Shown here in pieces: positions 1 through 10,023 of a stretch of DNA of 64,000 nt. The notes below the pieces were generated by a model. It had not been told where the DNA came from. It worked only from the letters and a program-made list of their open reading frames with translations, and did no database searches. The translations under genes were made by a program, and so were the position numbers. Source of the stretch: Rhodococcus sp. (in: high G+C Gram-positive bacteria) (GTDB taxonomy: Bacteria > Actinomycetota > Actinomycetes > Mycobacteriales > Mycobacteriaceae); contig NZ_JAHFVG010000015.1 of the NCBI RefSeq assembly GCF_023264675.1, forward strand, positions 62,001-126,000. Direction: 5' to 3'. Every line of letters begins with the position of its first letter. Positions within the stretch are counted from its first letter, which is position 1.

Positions 1-1
1 G

Positions 2-190
2 AAGTCGGTGAAAGCGCTCGTCTACAACATCCAGACCGAGGATTCCGTCACCCAGGACATCCGCACGACGGCCGAGACCGCAGGCATTCCCGTCGTCGAG
101 GTCACCGAGACCTTGCCCGAGGGCCTGACCTACATCGAGTGGCAGAAGCAGGCGGCCGAGGATCTTCAGGCTGCCCTTGCTGCATCCTGA
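2..190 (+). CDS. Metal ABC transporter substrate-binding protein, C-terminal fragment
   Basis: This is the last 62 codons of a gene that begins before the window. The tail, ending GLTYIEWQKQAAEDLQAAL, resembles the C-terminal lobe of zinc/manganese-binding ZnuA/TroA-type periplasmic or lipoprotein receptors. It captures metal outside the membrane for the ATPase and permease encoded immediately downstream, 27 bp away, so the three genes form one importer operon. Metal specificity cannot be read from this fragment. The family call rests mainly on the downstream neighbours. Confidence 0.75.
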   Translation, partial: KSVKALVYNIQTEDSVTQDIRTTAETAGIPVVEVTETLPEGLTYIEWQKQAAEDLQAALAAS

Positions 191-217
191 ATTGCCGGTG
201 CTGGAAAGCTGTAGGAC

Positions 218-1039
218 ATGTCTGCTGTAGAACTGCGCGACGCCGGCCTGGCGTTCGGTGAGCGCACGCTGTGGCAGAGCCTCGACCTCACCATCGAGCG
301 CGGTGAGTTCGTGGCCATCCTCGGCCCCAACGGCTCGGGCAAGACCTCACTGCTCAAAGTCCTTCTCGGTCAGAACTCCCTGACGTCCGGGACAGCCGCC
401 ATTGCCGGGGAACCCGTGCACCGAGGACAATCGGGCGTCGGCTACATCCCCCAGCAACGCAGCATCGACGACGGACTTCCGCTCCGCGGACGAGACCTCG
501 TCGGGCTCGGCTGGGACGGCCACCACTGGGGTGTCGGGTTCCGCGGCATGCGCGAACGCAAACGCATCGTGCAAGCCGCGATCGACCAGGTCGACGCCAA
601 CTCCTTCGCCGGAGCACCCGTCGGGACGATGTCGGGCGGTGAGCAGCAGCGACTGCGCATTGCGCAGGCACTCGTCGGCGATCCGACGGTGTTGCTGTGC
701 GACGAGCCTCTGCTCAGCCTCGATCTCGCGAACCAGCGACTCGTCTCGAGCCTCATCGATCGCCGACGCCGCGAACACGACACCGCAGTCCTGTTCGTCA
801 CCCACGAGATCAACCCGATCCTCCCGCTCGTCGATCGCGTCGTCTACATCGTCGACGGCAAGTTCCGCATCGGCACGCCCGCCGAGGTGATGACCACCGA
901 CGTTCTCTCCGAGCTCTACGGCACCGAGGTCGAGGTACTGAAGGTGCGCGGCAGACTCGTCGTCGTCGGGACCGGAGACTCCATCGACGCACTCGGCACC
1001 GCAGGAGCGCATCACCCACCCACGGACGAGGTTCCATGA
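218..1039 (+). CDS. Zn/Mn-type ABC transporter ATP-binding protein
   Basis: ATPase subunit (273 aa) of the metal importer. Visible motifs are Walker [10 protein letters not shown] near residue 38, the Q-loop region GYIPQQR, the ABC signature [15 protein letters not shown] and Walker B VLLCDEPL, followed by the switch His in FVTHEIN. Length and motif order fit ZnuC/MntB-like proteins. Its TGA overlaps the ATG of the permease by four bases (ATGA), so translation is probably coupled. Substrate could be zinc or manganese. Confidence 0.9.
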   Translation: MSAVELRDAGLAFGERTLWQSLDLTIERGEFVAILGPNGSGKTSLLKVLLGQNSLTSGTAAIAGEPVHRGQSGVGYIPQQRSIDDGLPLRGRDLVGLGWDGHHWGVGFRGMRERKRIVQAAIDQVDANSFAGAPVGTMSGGEQQRLRIAQALVGDPTVLLCDEPLLSLDLANQRLVSSLIDRRRREHDTAVLFVTHEINPILPLVDRVVYIVDGKFRIGTPAEVMTTDVLSELYGTEVEVLKVRGRLVVVGTGDSIDALGTAGAHHPPTDEVP

Positions 1040-1911
1040 ACGAGAAAGTGGTCGACGCCTTCTCCAAGATGTTCGACTTCAGCACCACCGCAAACCTGCT
1101 GAACTACGACTTCGTCCAGCAGGCCCTCATCGCAGCAGCCATCCTCGGCCTGCTCGCCGGGGCCCTCGGACCGCTGATCGTGAGCCGCCAGTGGGCATTC
1201 GCCGTTCACGGCTCCAGCGAGCTGTCCCTGACGGGTGCGTCCGCTGCACTGCTCGTCGGCATCACCGTCGGGCTCGGGGCGATCGTCGGTTCGGTCATCG
1301 CCGCGGTGATGTTCGCGCTGCTCGGATCGAAGGCCCGGGATCGCGACTCCGTCATCGGCGTCATCATGTCGTTCGGACTCGGCCTGTCGGTGCTGTTCAT
1401 CTGGCTCTACCCTGGCCGGACCGGGACGAGCTTCTCGCTGCTCATCGGCCAAATCGTCGGCGTCGGGCAAAGCGGACTCCAGCTCCTGCTGATCGCCGCA
1501 GTGGTCGTGCTGATCGTGCTCGCCATCGTCTACCGGCCACTGTTGTTCGCCAGCACCGACCCCGAGGTCGCCCTCGCCCGCGGAGTCCCCGTCCGGGCGC
1601 TGTCGGTGGTCTTCGCCGTACTCGTCGGCGTCGCCTGCGCTCTCGGAGTGCAGATCGTCGGAGCACTTCTGGTGCTCTCACTCCTCATCACCCCTGCCGC
1701 GGCCGCCGCCAGAGTCACCGCAAGCCCACTCAAGGCCACCTTGCTGTCGATCCTGTTCGCCGAAACCGCGGCCGTCGGAGGCATCCTGCTCTCCCTCGCC
1801 CCCGGCGTTCCCGTCTCGACGTTCGTCACCACCATCTCCTTCGTCATCTACCTCGTCTGCCGCGCCGTCGGGTCACGGCGAAAAGCCAACTCCGGACGAG
1901 TGCTCGCCTGA
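1036..1911 (+). CDS. Zn/Mn-type ABC transporter permease
   Basis: Membrane subunit (291 aa) of the ABC-3 permease family, with about eight hydrophobic segments such as the stretches around residues 25-45 and 60-90. A conserved cytoplasmic loop ([12 protein letters not shown]) contacts the ATPase. ATG at 1036 is chosen because it overlaps the upstream stop by four bases; a longer upstream reading in the same frame is an antisense-type shadow of the ATPase gene. The gene ends right before a two-copy tandem repeat. Confidence 0.9.
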   Translation: MNEKVVDAFSKMFDFSTTANLLNYDFVQQALIAAAILGLLAGALGPLIVSRQWAFAVHGSSELSLTGASAALLVGITVGLGAIVGSVIAAVMFALLGSKARDRDSVIGVIMSFGLGLSVLFIWLYPGRTGTSFSLLIGQIVGVGQSGLQLLLIAAVVVLIVLAIVYRPLLFASTDPEVALARGVPVRALSVVFAVLVGVACALGVQIVGALLVLSLLITPAAAAARVTASPLKATLLSILFAETAAVGGILLSLAPGVPVSTFVTTISFVIYLVCRAVGSRRKANSGRVLA

Positions 1912-1913
1912 AT

Positions 1914-1977
1914 CCGGTCATTCCGCAGGCTCCACTCCTGGCTAGATCCGGTCATTCCGCAGGCTCCACTCCTGGCC
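1914..1977 (+). repeat. Two-copy tandem repeat, 34-bp period (dispersed family)
   Basis: Two near-identical copies, with cores GGTCATTCCGCAGGCTCCAC starting at 1916 and 1950. They begin directly after the permease stop codon. Related units with the same period lie at 34662-34729 and 40886-41046, all in the same orientation. Confidence 0.85.
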
Positions 1978-1983
1978 TAAAAT
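1978..1983 (+). promoter_or_regulatory. -10 box of a probable leaderless promoter for pxpA
   Basis: TAAAAT lies eight bases before the pxpA ATG at 1992, so transcription would begin at or one base before the start codon. No Shine-Dalgarno sequence is present, which fits a leaderless mRNA. The upstream half of the promoter would lie in the second repeat copy. Confidence 0.5.
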
Positions 1984-1991
1984 TGGCTGCA

Positions 1992-2753
1992 ATGCCTTCC
2001 ATCGATTTGAACTCAGACCTCGGCGAGAGCTTCGGCACGTGGAAGCTCGGCGACGACGACGCCATGCTGTCGATCGTCACGAGCGCCAACATCGCGTGCG
2101 GATTTCATGCCGGCGACCCCCGAACGCTTCTCGACACCTGCCGAGCAGCAGCGGAGAACGCGGTCCGCATCGGCGCCCAGGTCGGCTACCGCGACCTCGC
2201 CGGATTCGGAAGACGATTCATCGATATCGAATCTGCCGACCTGACGGCCGACGTGCTGTATCAGATGGGCGCACTCGACGGCTTGGCTCAGGCAGCGGGG
2301 ACCGCGATCGCCTACGTCAAACCCCATGGCGCGCTGTACAACGCCATCGTCACCCATCGTGAGCAAGCACAGGCCGTCGTCGACGCCGTCCGTACCTACG
2401 ATCCGACGCTGCCGGTCCTCGGGCTGCCCGGTTCCGTGTTCCTGGAGGTGGCACGCTCCGCAGGCCTACGCACCGTTCACGAAGCATTCGCCGACCGCGC
2501 GTACACGCCAACGGGCGAGCTCGTCTCGCGTCGCCTGCAGGGCGCCGTGTTGTCCGACCCCGCACAGGTCGCGTCGAGGGTTCTTCAGCTCGTCCAACAC
2601 GGAACCATCGAGGCAATCGACGGATCCACGGTCGAGATCGACGCCGAATCGGTCTGCGTGCACGGCGATTCGCCCGGCGCCGTCGACATGGCACTCGCGG
2701 TGCAGAAGATATTGTCCGACAACGACATCGACATCTCCCCCTTCCTCCGATGA
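1992..2753 (+). CDS. pxpA: 5-oxoprolinase subunit A (LamB/YcsF family)
   Basis: PxpA (253 aa) acts with PxpB and PxpC to hydrolyse 5-oxoproline (pyroglutamate) to glutamate using ATP. The family N-terminus is clear: [10 protein letters not shown], then the [12 protein letters not shown] motif, and KPHGALYN further on. Length matches the family (about 250 aa). It opens a three-gene set joined by four-base overlaps. The ATG at 1992 is preceded by a TAAAAT box rather than a ribosome site, suggesting leaderless expression. Confidence 0.92.
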   Translation: MPSIDLNSDLGESFGTWKLGDDDAMLSIVTSANIACGFHAGDPRTLLDTCRAAAENAVRIGAQVGYRDLAGFGRRFIDIESADLTADVLYQMGALDGLAQAAGTAIAYVKPHGALYNAIVTHREQAQAVVDAVRTYDPTLPVLGLPGSVFLEVARSAGLRTVHEAFADRAYTPTGELVSRRLQGAVLSDPAQVASRVLQLVQHGTIEAIDGSTVEIDAESVCVHGDSPGAVDMALAVQKILSDNDIDISPFLR

Positions 2754-3352
2754 TCGTGCGCACCGCCGGAGATCGTGCGGTACTCGTCGAATACACCGAC
2801 CTCGCCGAGACCATGGCGTTCTATCGAGCCCTCCAGAAGAGCAGGATCGCGGACGTCGAGGATCTGATTCCTGCCGCCAGGACCGTTCTGGTTCGTCACA
2901 GCGGTGCGGTCGATCGCATCACCGCCTGGATTCGCGCAACACAGCCTGCCGCCGAACAAGATTCGAGACCGGCGGATGCCGTGGTCATCTCCGTCGACTA
3001 CACCGGAGAAGATCTAGAGGACGTCGCCGACGCCACCGGGCTGACCGTCGCCGAAGTCGTGGCGGCACACACCGAACAGACCTGGACCGTGGCGTTCGGA
3101 GGTTTCGCACCGGGTTTCGGCTACCTCGTCGGAACCGACGCTCGCCTGCACGTACCCCGTCGACCCCGCCCGCGCACGACGGTTCCCGCCGGATCCGTCG
3201 GCCTCGCGGGTGAATTCTCGGGCGTCTACCCTCGCAGTTCGCCCGGCGGCTGGCAGTTGATCGGCACCACCGATGCCGTCCTCTGGGATGCCCGACGCGA
3301 CCCCCCTGCGCTCCTGACGCCTGGGGCAACCGTCCGATTCGAGCAAGCGTGA
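2750..3352 (+). CDS. pxpB: 5-oxoprolinase subunit B (KipI/allophanate hydrolase subunit 1 family)
   Basis: 200 aa, with the family motif [13 protein letters not shown] followed by [20 protein letters not shown] in the C-terminal cyclophilin-like region. PxpB and PxpC together form the carboxyltransferase-like half that works with PxpA on 5-oxoproline. It overlaps pxpA (ATGA) and pxpC (GTGA) by four bases each. KipI in Bacillus also inhibits a sporulation kinase, but context here supports oxoprolinase. Confidence 0.92.
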   Translation: MIVRTAGDRAVLVEYTDLAETMAFYRALQKSRIADVEDLIPAARTVLVRHSGAVDRITAWIRATQPAAEQDSRPADAVVISVDYTGEDLEDVADATGLTVAEVVAAHTEQTWTVAFGGFAPGFGYLVGTDARLHVPRRPRPRTTVPAGSVGLAGEFSGVYPRSSPGGWQLIGTTDAVLWDARRDPPALLTPGATVRFEQA

Positions 3353-4200
3353 ACTCGCTGGAGGTCATCTCCCCCGGACCGTTGTGCACCGTCCAGGATC
3401 GCGGTAGACCTGGCCACAGCGCCATCGGCGTCGGAAGGTCGGGAGCCGCGGACGTCGCTGCCCACGACGCGGCGAACAGGTTGGTGGGCAACGTCGTCGA
3501 CGCCGCTGCTCTGGAGGCAACGATGGGCGGTCTCCGGATCCGCGTGCACGGACGGGCCGTCGTCGCGGTCACCGGCGCTCCGAGCGCGATCACCGTGAAC
3601 GGTCTGACGAACGGAATGTACTGCACGATCGCGCTGTCCGACGGTGACGAGCTGGCTGTCGGGACCCCCGCGTCCGGGCTTCGCACCTATCTCGCGATCC
3701 GCGGAGGCATCGACGTCGAGCCGTTTCTGGGGAGTAGATCCACCGACACACTGTCCGGGCTCGGCCCTGCGCACGTCTCCGAGGGTAGCGCGTTCGCCAT
3801 CGGCCGCGATTCTTCCGACTGGCCTCTGGTACAAGAGATTCCACCGCCGGGCGCACTGGCACCCATCCACGTGATCCTCGGCCCACGGGCTGACTGGTTT
3901 CTCGATCCGACCGTTCTCTTCACCCAGCAGTGGTCGGTGACCGCCGACTCCAACCGTGTCGGGATTCGACTCGACGGCGAATCACCCTTGACGCGTTCGA
4001 TTTCCGACGAGTTGCCGAGCGAGGGAATGGTGGTCGGTGCACTGCAGGTACCTCCCGACGGCAAGCCGGTGCTCTTCCTCGTCGATCACCCGGTGACCGG
4101 CGGCTATCCGGTCGTCGGCGTAGTGCGCAGCGACGATCTGGCCCAACTCGGGCAACTGCGCCCCGGCGACGGTCTGCGCTTCACCCCCGCACGTGCGTAG
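3349..4200 (+). CDS. pxpC: 5-oxoprolinase subunit C (biotin-dependent carboxyltransferase/KipA family)
   Basis: 283 aa. The N-terminal LEVISPGPLCTVQDRGRPGH and the GVGRSGAADVAAHDAANRLVGN segment are diagnostic of the PxpC/KipA family, as is VDHPVTGGYPVVGVV near the C-terminus. It starts at GTG 3349 inside the pxpB stop and completes the PxpABC complex. The downstream MFS gene begins inside its last codons. Confidence 0.92.
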   Translation: MNSLEVISPGPLCTVQDRGRPGHSAIGVGRSGAADVAAHDAANRLVGNVVDAAALEATMGGLRIRVHGRAVVAVTGAPSAITVNGLTNGMYCTIALSDGDELAVGTPASGLRTYLAIRGGIDVEPFLGSRSTDTLSGLGPAHVSEGSAFAIGRDSSDWPLVQEIPPPGALAPIHVILGPRADWFLDPTVLFTQQWSVTADSNRVGIRLDGESPLTRSISDELPSEGMVVGALQVPPDGKPVLFLVDHPVTGGYPVVGVVRSDDLAQLGQLRPGDGLRFTPARA

Positions 4201-5443
4201 CCACTCTGCGCCCCAGCCGAACGGGCAAACCGAGGGGCAGCGAAGCCGCGCCTTCGGCTGGCTCTGGTCGGCGTACGCCGTCAGCACGTACGGCACGTGG
4301 GTGGCCTTCGGAGCGTTCCCGTTCGTCGCCGTCGCCGTATTGGACTCGACGGCCTTCGCCGTGGCGGTCATGGAAGCGGCCGGACTCGCGGTCGCGGCGG
4401 TGGTCGCGTTTCCGCTCGGCCCCTGGGTCGAACGCCGCGCCAAACGGACGGTGATGATCTGGATGGATCTGGCTCGGTTCCTCGCGATGGCGAGCGTTCC
4501 GGCCGCCTATCTGCTGGGAGTGCTGACCTACCTTCAACTGGTGGTGGTCTCCGTCGTGTCGGGAACAGCGAGCATCGCGTTCACCGCAGCCTCAGGCGCC
4601 TATCTGAAATACCTCGTCAGCGGAGATCGACTGCTCCTCGCCAACGGACGATTCGAGGGCACGAGTTGGGTGGCGACGGCGGCCGGGCCGCCGCTCGGCG
4701 GTGCTCTCATCGCCCTGCTCGGTCCCGTGGTCACCATCGTTGCGAACGCGCTGAGCTACCTCGTCTCCGCAGTCGGAATCCTCTGCATCCGTGGCGGCGA
4801 CGTGGCGTCACCACGCGATGCTGCCGATCAGGGAGCGCGAAAACTCGACCTTCTCGGCGGCTGGCGGTACATCCACCGAGACCGCGTCCTGCGGCGGTTG
4901 TTCTTCAATTCCATCCTGGTGGGCGCCTTGATCATGGCCACCAACCCGATACTCGCTGTCCTTCTGCTGGGCGAATATCACTTCTCGGCGCTGCAGTACG
5001 GTCTTGCCTTCGGCATCCCGGCGCTCGGCGGATTTTTCGGCGCCCGCCTGTCGAATCCACTCGTGACGCGGTACGGCCGCCACCGAGTCATGACGATCTC
5101 GGGATGGCTGCGTTCGCTGCCATTGATCGGACTCGTTTTCGTCCAACCCGGCATCGCCGGACTGGTCACGGTGATCGTCGTCGAGGGACTGCTGATCACC
5201 TGCATGGGTATCTTCAACCCGATCTACGCCACCGAACGTCTCCAACGCACGCCCCCGGACCACGTTGCTCGGGTGCTGAGCACCTGGACCGTCAGCAGCA
5301 GAATCCTGCAGGCAGGCTTCATGGTGATCTGGGGGATCCTGGCAACGTTCACCGGAACCATCGCCGCAATCGGGGTCGCGGGAGTTCTACTCCTCGCAAC
5401 CCCGTTGCTGCTTCCGAACCGGACTCACTTCGTCGCCCGCTGA
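4193..5443 (+). CDS. MFS transporter (MFS_3/EntS-like)
   Basis: 416-aa integral membrane protein with about 12 predicted helices in two halves and the loop GPWVERRAKRTVMIWMD after helix 2. It resembles the enterobactin/macrolide exporter branch of the major facilitator superfamily; substrate is unknown. The GTG start at 4193 overlaps the pxpC stop by eight bases, so it is probably co-translated with the oxoprolinase genes. Its 3' end overlaps the convergent gene at 5425 by 19 bases. Confidence 0.85.
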   Translation: MRSHSAPQPNGQTEGQRSRAFGWLWSAYAVSTYGTWVAFGAFPFVAVAVLDSTAFAVAVMEAAGLAVAAVVAFPLGPWVERRAKRTVMIWMDLARFLAMASVPAAYLLGVLTYLQLVVVSVVSGTASIAFTAASGAYLKYLVSGDRLLLANGRFEGTSWVATAAGPPLGGALIALLGPVVTIVANALSYLVSAVGILCIRGGDVASPRDAADQGARKLDLLGGWRYIHRDRVLRRLFFNSILVGALIMATNPILAVLLLGEYHFSALQYGLAFGIPALGGFFGARLSNPLVTRYGRHRVMTISGWLRSLPLIGLVFVQPGIAGLVTVIVVEGLLITCMGIFNPIYATERLQRTPPDHVARVLSTWTVSSRILQAGFMVIWGILATFTGTIAAIGVAGVLLLATPLLLPNRTHFVAR

Positions 5444-7020
5444 TCAGTTCTGTCGAGCCGTCGACGCCCGTGCTGTTCGACGGCATCGACGTTCGCCATG
5501 ATCGCGGCAATTGCAACGCGGTCCTCCGGCCCGGCTACGCCCCAGCCCGGTTCGTAGCCGTACACCTGGCTCAACGGAGTCGCGGACTCGTGCCCGTTGA
5601 GGATGTCGATGTCGTCGACGGTGATCAGTCCCGGATGCGAGACACCACAAGCACCGGATACCTTGAGCAGATCGCGCCTGAGCGTGGTGATGTAGTTGGC
5701 TGCTCGCGCATACTTGATCTCGGGATCGAGGCCGTGCATGAGCCACTTGTCCTGTGTTGCAATCCCGGTAGGGCATTTGTCGGTGTGGCATTTCTGCGCC
5801 TGGATGCATCCGATGGACAGCATGACCTCGCGTCCGATGTTCACCATGTCGCAGCCGAGCGCGAAAGCCACCACGGCGTTGTCCGGCAACCCCAGCTTTC
5901 CCGACCCGATGAACGTGACGCGCTCGGCCAAGTCTGCGCGAGCGAACAACCGATACACCCGCGTGAAAGCCATACGGAATGGCAGCGAGACGGACTCGCT
6001 GAAGATGAGCGGGGCAGCGCCGGTGCCACCCTCTCCGCCGTCGATCGTCACGAAATCGACCCCGCGGGTGCCGTCGGCCATCAGGTCGACGAGTTCGATC
6101 CAGAAATCGAGATTACCCACGGCCGACTTGATTCCCACCGGTAGGCCGGTCTCACCAGCGATGAGCTCGACGAAGTCCAGCATGCTGTCCACATCGTGAA
6201 ACTCGGTGTGCCGCGACGGACTCGAGCAGTCGACGCCCTCTTCGATGCCACGGATCTCGGCGATATCACGCGTCACCTTGGCACCGGGCAACAAACCACC
6301 GAGCCCTGGCTTCGCACCTTGGCTCAGCTTGATCTCGATGGCCTTCACCGGTGCCGAGCGGACTACTTCGACCAACTTCTTGATGTCGAAGCGGCCTTCG
6401 GAGTCGCGGCATCCGAAATACGACGTACCGATTTGCAGAATCAAGTCGCCGCCGTGTCGGTGATGTGGTGACAAGCCGCCTTCACCGGTGTTGTGCAGGC
6501 AGCCGGCTTCGGCGGCACCACGATTGATCGCCTCGATCGCCGCGCTCGACAGCGACCCGAAACTCATCGCGGACACATTGATCACCGAGGACGGGCGAAA
6601 TGCCCCCGGACGCTTGCGATGCTCGCCGAGAACTTTCGCCGACGGGATCGCATCGTCTTGGCCGGCGTGTGGCTCGCTGTTCGGGGCGTTCGTGGTGAAT
6701 GTGCGGTGCTTGATGATCGGGTAGCCCTGCGTGTATTCGGTGTCGTTGTCGGTACCGAAGCCGAAATAGTTGTTCTGCAGCTTGGACGAGGCGTAGATCC
6801 ATCGACGCTGATTACGACTGAACGGACGCTCTTCGTCGTTGCCGGTGACGATGTACTGACGAAGCTCCGGACCGACTGCTTCGAGCAGATACCTAGCGTG
6901 GCCGACCACCGGAAAGTTGCGCAGCAACGCATGGTGCCGTTGCTTCAGGTCGTAGGCGGCAAGCCCGGCGATACCGGCCGCCGGAACCAGAGAGAGAACG
7001 TGAGACCACTTGAGCGGCAT
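5425..7020 (-). CDS. FMN-binding glutamate synthase family protein
   Basis: 531 aa. An N-terminal hydrophobic segment (about residues 5-24) precedes a GltB-like FMN/Fe-S barrel: SFGSLSSAAIEAINRGA, TGEGGLSPHH, KLSQGAKPGLGGLLPG, TIDGGEGGTGAAP and the Cys cluster in GCIQAQKCHTDKCPTG. It lacks the amidotransferase domain of true glutamate synthase, so it is a stand-alone synthase-domain oxidoreductase, probably membrane-tethered. Natural substrate unknown. It is monocistronic and convergent with the MFS gene. Confidence 0.88.
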   Translation of the reverse strand: MPLKWSHVLSLVPAAGIAGLAAYDLKQRHHALLRNFPVVGHARYLLEAVGPELRQYIVTGNDEERPFSRNQRRWIYASSKLQNNYFGFGTDNDTEYTQGYPIIKHRTFTTNAPNSEPHAGQDDAIPSAKVLGEHRKRPGAFRPSSVINVSAMSFGSLSSAAIEAINRGAAEAGCLHNTGEGGLSPHHRHGGDLILQIGTSYFGCRDSEGRFDIKKLVEVVRSAPVKAIEIKLSQGAKPGLGGLLPGAKVTRDIAEIRGIEEGVDCSSPSRHTEFHDVDSMLDFVELIAGETGLPVGIKSAVGNLDFWIELVDLMADGTRGVDFVTIDGGEGGTGAAPLIFSESVSLPFRMAFTRVYRLFARADLAERVTFIGSGKLGLPDNAVVAFALGCDMVNIGREVMLSIGCIQAQKCHTDKCPTGIATQDKWLMHGLDPEIKYARAANYITTLRRDLLKVSGACGVSHPGLITVDDIDILNGHESATPLSQVYGYEPGWGVAGPEDRVAIAAIMANVDAVEQHGRRRLDRTDQRATK

Positions 7021-7083
7021 CGTAGGAAAGTAACCGACTACGACAGCGTCACGGCGTCACGATCACGAACAGCGCGTGAACCC

Positions 7084-7125
7084 CCGGGTGTGGATGTGTA
7101 CGACCGGACGCACACAACCACCCGG
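7084..7125 (-). terminator. Probable terminator hairpin after rlmB
   Basis: Arms CCGGGTG (7084) and CACCCGG (7119) with a TGTGT/CACACA inner stem lie 11 bases beyond the rlmB stop, between two minus-strand genes. There is no clear U-tract, so the call is moderate. Confidence 0.4.
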
Positions 7126-7136
7126 GTGGAGAACCA

Positions 7137-8120
7137 TCACAACGACCGGCGTTGCCTCGCGATATCGGCCAGTACGACGCCGGCGGCCACCGAAGCGTTC
7201 AGCGACTCCACCGGACCTGCCATCGGAATCGACAGGATCGAATCACACGTCTCGCGCACCAGGCGAGACAATCCCTTACCCTCCGAACCGACGACCACGG
7301 CGATCGGGCCGGTGCCGTCGAAATCGTCGAGCGTGGTGTCGCCTTCGGCATCGAGACCGACGATGGTGACGCCCTTGGTCTGCCAATCCTTCAGTGTCCG
7401 AGTCAGATTGGTTGCGCGCGCGACCTGAAGGCGCGCTGCAGCTCCGGCACTGGTTCGCCATGCCACCGCGGAGACGCTCGCGCTACGACGCTGCGGGATG
7501 ACGACGCCGTGGCCACCGAACGCCGCCACCGAACGTACGACCGCGCCGAGGTTACGGGGGTCGGTGATGTTGTCGAGAGCCACGAGCAACGCCGGTTCCT
7601 GATGAGACCGAGCGGCCCCGATCAAGTCGTCGGGATGGGCGTAGCGGTACGGCGGCACCTGGAGCGCCAACCCCTGGTGCAGTCCGTTGGCGCTCAGCTT
7701 GTCCAGGTCGGAACGCGGAACCTCGAGAATCGAGATGCCCGCATCGGCCGCGCGCTGAACGCTTTCTTTCAATCGCTCGTCGCTGTCGGTTCCGACGGCA
7801 ACCCACAGTGCCGTCGCGGGAACGCCCGCACGCAGGCACTCGACGACGGGATTGCGGCCGAGCACGACCTCGGGAGCGTCGTCGTTCTTACGGCTGGCGA
7901 CGCGGCCGCCGGAACCTCCCGCGCGGCCTCCGTGCTTCTGCGCCGACTTCTCGGCCATTTTCGACCGGCGGGACGCGGCGTGTTTGGTCCGCTCCTCGGC
8001 GGGAGGGGTCGCGCCACGGCCTTCGAGACCGCGACGACGGTTGCCGCCCGAACCGGCGACCTGCCCCTTCTTGGTGCCCGTCTTGCGAACTGCGCCGCGC
8101 CTACTGGAATTGCCTGCCAT
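7137..8120 (-). CDS. rlmB: 23S rRNA 2'-O-methyltransferase, RlmB/TrmH family
   Basis: 327-aa SpoU-family enzyme that methylates a ribose in 23S rRNA (Gm2251 in E. coli). It has a basic, low-complexity N-terminus of about 85 residues, then the substrate-binding domain ([13 protein letters not shown]). The knotted SPOUT domain carries [28 protein letters not shown] and [18 protein letters not shown] at 8120 is chosen because it overlaps the cysS TGA by one base; a longer in-frame reading would run into cysS. Confidence 0.92.
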   Translation of the reverse strand: MAGNSSRRGAVRKTGTKKGQVAGSGGNRRRGLEGRGATPPAEERTKHAASRRSKMAEKSAQKHGGRAGGSGGRVASRKNDDAPEVVLGRNPVVECLRAGVPATALWVAVGTDSDERLKESVQRAADAGISILEVPRSDLDKLSANGLHQGLALQVPPYRYAHPDDLIGAARSHQEPALLVALDNITDPRNLGAVVRSVAAFGGHGVVIPQRRSASVSAVAWRTSAGAAARLQVARATNLTRTLKDWQTKGVTIVGLDAEGDTTLDDFDGTGPIAVVVGSEGKGLSRLVRETCDSILSIPMAGPVESLNASVAAGVVLADIARQRRSL

Positions 8121-9535
8121 CACTGCCCTGCTTCGTCGATACCACTGGTTGCCCCGACGGACCATTCGGGTCCGTTGGGGGTGTCTGTCACGTCTATCCC
8201 GGCCTTGGCGAGGCGATCTCTGATCGCGTCCGCGGCCGCCCAATCCTTGTCCACCTTCGCCTGAGCGCGGCGCTGCAACTCTGCGTCGACGAGCACGCCG
8301 AGCGCACCGACCACGGCATCCTCGTCGCCGCCCTCGGCGGTCCAGTGCGGGTCGAGCGGGTCGACGCCGAGAATCGACAGCATCGCGCGCACTTTCGACG
8401 CGTGCTCGACGGCCTCGGTCAATCTGCCACTCTCGAGCGCGCTGTTGCCCGCTTTCACGGTGGCGTGCACCTCGGCGAGTGCTTTCGGGACGCCCAGATC
8501 GTCGTCGAGGGCTGCGGCGAATCCGTCGGTCCAGGTGCCGAGTGGAACCTCACCGCCGCGTTCGACGGTGCGCTTGACGAATCCTTCGATCCCTCGGTAC
8601 GTCACCGCTGCAGTCTGCAGTGCGGTGTCCGAGTACTCGAGCATCGACCGGTAGTGCGCGCTGCCGAGGTAGTAGCGAAGTTCCTGCGGCCGAACACCTT
8701 TGAGGACATTGGGCACCGACAGCACGTTGCCGAGCGACTTCGACATCTTCTCGCCGCCCATGGTGACCCAGCCGTTGTGCAACCAGTATCGCGAGAAGCC
8801 GTCACCGGCCGCCTTGCTCTGCGCGCGTTCGTTCTCGTGATGCGGGAACACGAGATCCAAACCGCCGCAATGGATATCGAACTCTGCACCGAGGTAGGCC
8901 TCGGCCATGGCCGAGCACTCGAGGTGCCACCCCGGCCTGCCGCGTCCCCACGGCGTCGGCCACGACGGCTCGCCGGGCTTGGCCGCTTTCCACAGCGTGA
9001 AATCGCGTGGGTCGCGTTTGCCCTCGGCGACACTCTCGCCCTGATGGACGTCGTCGAGCCTGTGGCCCGAGAGCGCACCGTAGCTCGGGAAGCTCACCAC
9101 GTCGAAGTAGACATCACCCTCGGAGGCGTAGGCGTGGCCGGATTCGATCAGGCGATCGATCAGTTCGACCATCTGCGTGATGTGCCCGGTCGCGCGAGGT
9201 TCCGCGGACGGCGGCAGCACACCGAGTTTGTCGTACGCCCAGGTGAACGACCGCTCGAACGTCGCAGCCCATTCCCACCAGGGCCGACCGGCGTCGCGCG
9301 CCTTGTTCAAGATCTTGTCGTCGATGTCGGTGACGTTGCGAACGAAGGCGACGTCGACGTCGTGGGCAAGCAACCAGCGCCGCAGCACGTCGAATGCGAC
9401 TCCACTGCGCACGTGGCCGATGTGCGGCTCACCCTGGACCGTCGCCCCACACAGGTACACCGATGCATGGCCAGGGACCAAGGGGGTGAATTCCCGCAAG
9501 GCCCTCGTCTCGGTGTCGTATAGGTGAAGGGTCAC
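8120..9535 (-). CDS. cysS: Cysteinyl-tRNA synthetase
   Basis: 471-aa class I synthetase that charges tRNA-Cys. The HIGH signature appears as [11 protein letters not shown], the KMSKS loop as EKMSKSLGN, and zinc ligands are suggested by the early Cys (YLCGATV) and the [19 protein letters not shown] region. The GTG at 9535 gives the family N-terminus [11 protein letters not shown]; the upstream extension in this frame overlaps ispF. It is the fourth gene of the carD-ispD-ispF-cysS-rlmB operon. Confidence 0.95.
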   Translation of the reverse strand: MTLHLYDTETRALREFTPLVPGHASVYLCGATVQGEPHIGHVRSGVAFDVLRRWLLAHDVDVAFVRNVTDIDDKILNKARDAGRPWWEWAATFERSFTWAYDKLGVLPPSAEPRATGHITQMVELIDRLIESGHAYASEGDVYFDVVSFPSYGALSGHRLDDVHQGESVAEGKRDPRDFTLWKAAKPGEPSWPTPWGRGRPGWHLECSAMAEAYLGAEFDIHCGGLDLVFPHHENERAQSKAAGDGFSRYWLHNGWVTMGGEKMSKSLGNVLSVPNVLKGVRPQELRYYLGSAHYRSMLEYSDTALQTAAVTYRGIEGFVKRTVERGGEVPLGTWTDGFAAALDDDLGVPKALAEVHATVKAGNSALESGRLTEAVEHASKVRAMLSILGVDPLDPHWTAEGGDEDAVVGALGVLVDAELQRRAQAKVDKDWAAADAIRDRLAKAGIDVTDTPNGPEWSVGATSGIDEAGQ

Positions 9536-9558
9536 GACAAGCCATGTTACCGGGGCTT

Positions 9559-10023
9559 TTACTCCGTCACGACAAGTGCTGTCGCAACGGCGGCAATTCC
9601 TTCGCCTCGGCCCGTCAAACCCAATCCGTCCGTGGTGGTCGCGGACACCGACACCGGAGCGCCGAGCACCGCCGACAACACCTCTTGCGCCTCGATTCGC
9701 CTCGGCCCGATCTTGGGGCGGTTGCCGATGATCTGGACGGCGGCGTTGCCGACGACGAAGCCGTTCTCGGCCAGGATCCTGCGGACCTCGGTGAGCATCG
9801 CGCTGCCGCTCACTCCGTCCCATTCGGGTCTACCTGTCCCGAATACCGAACCGAGATCGCCGAGTCCCGCAGCCGAGAGCAGAGCGTCGCACAGGGCGTG
9901 TGAAGCAACGTCACCGTCGGAGTGTCCTTCGAGACCGTCTGCATCCTCGAACAGCAAACCGGCCAGCCAGCACGGCCTCCCCACCTCGATCGGGTGGACG
10001 TCCGTTCCGATTCCGACTCTCAC
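9559..10023 (-). CDS. ispF: 2-C-methyl-D-erythritol 2,4-cyclodiphosphate synthase
   Basis: 154 aa. Catalyses cyclisation of CDP-methylerythritol 2-phosphate in the MEP isoprenoid pathway. Metal-binding residues Asp8 and His10 are seen in [11 protein letters not shown], and the [17 protein letters not shown] motif supplies the third ligand. GTG start directly abuts the ispD stop codon. IspD and IspF are separate here, not fused. Confidence 0.95.
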   Translation of the reverse strand: MRVGIGTDVHPIEVGRPCWLAGLLFEDADGLEGHSDGDVASHALCDALLSAAGLGDLGSVFGTGRPEWDGVSGSAMLTEVRRILAENGFVVGNAAVQIIGNRPKIGPRRIEAQEVLSAVLGAPVSVSATTTDGLGLTGRGEGIAAVATALVVTE

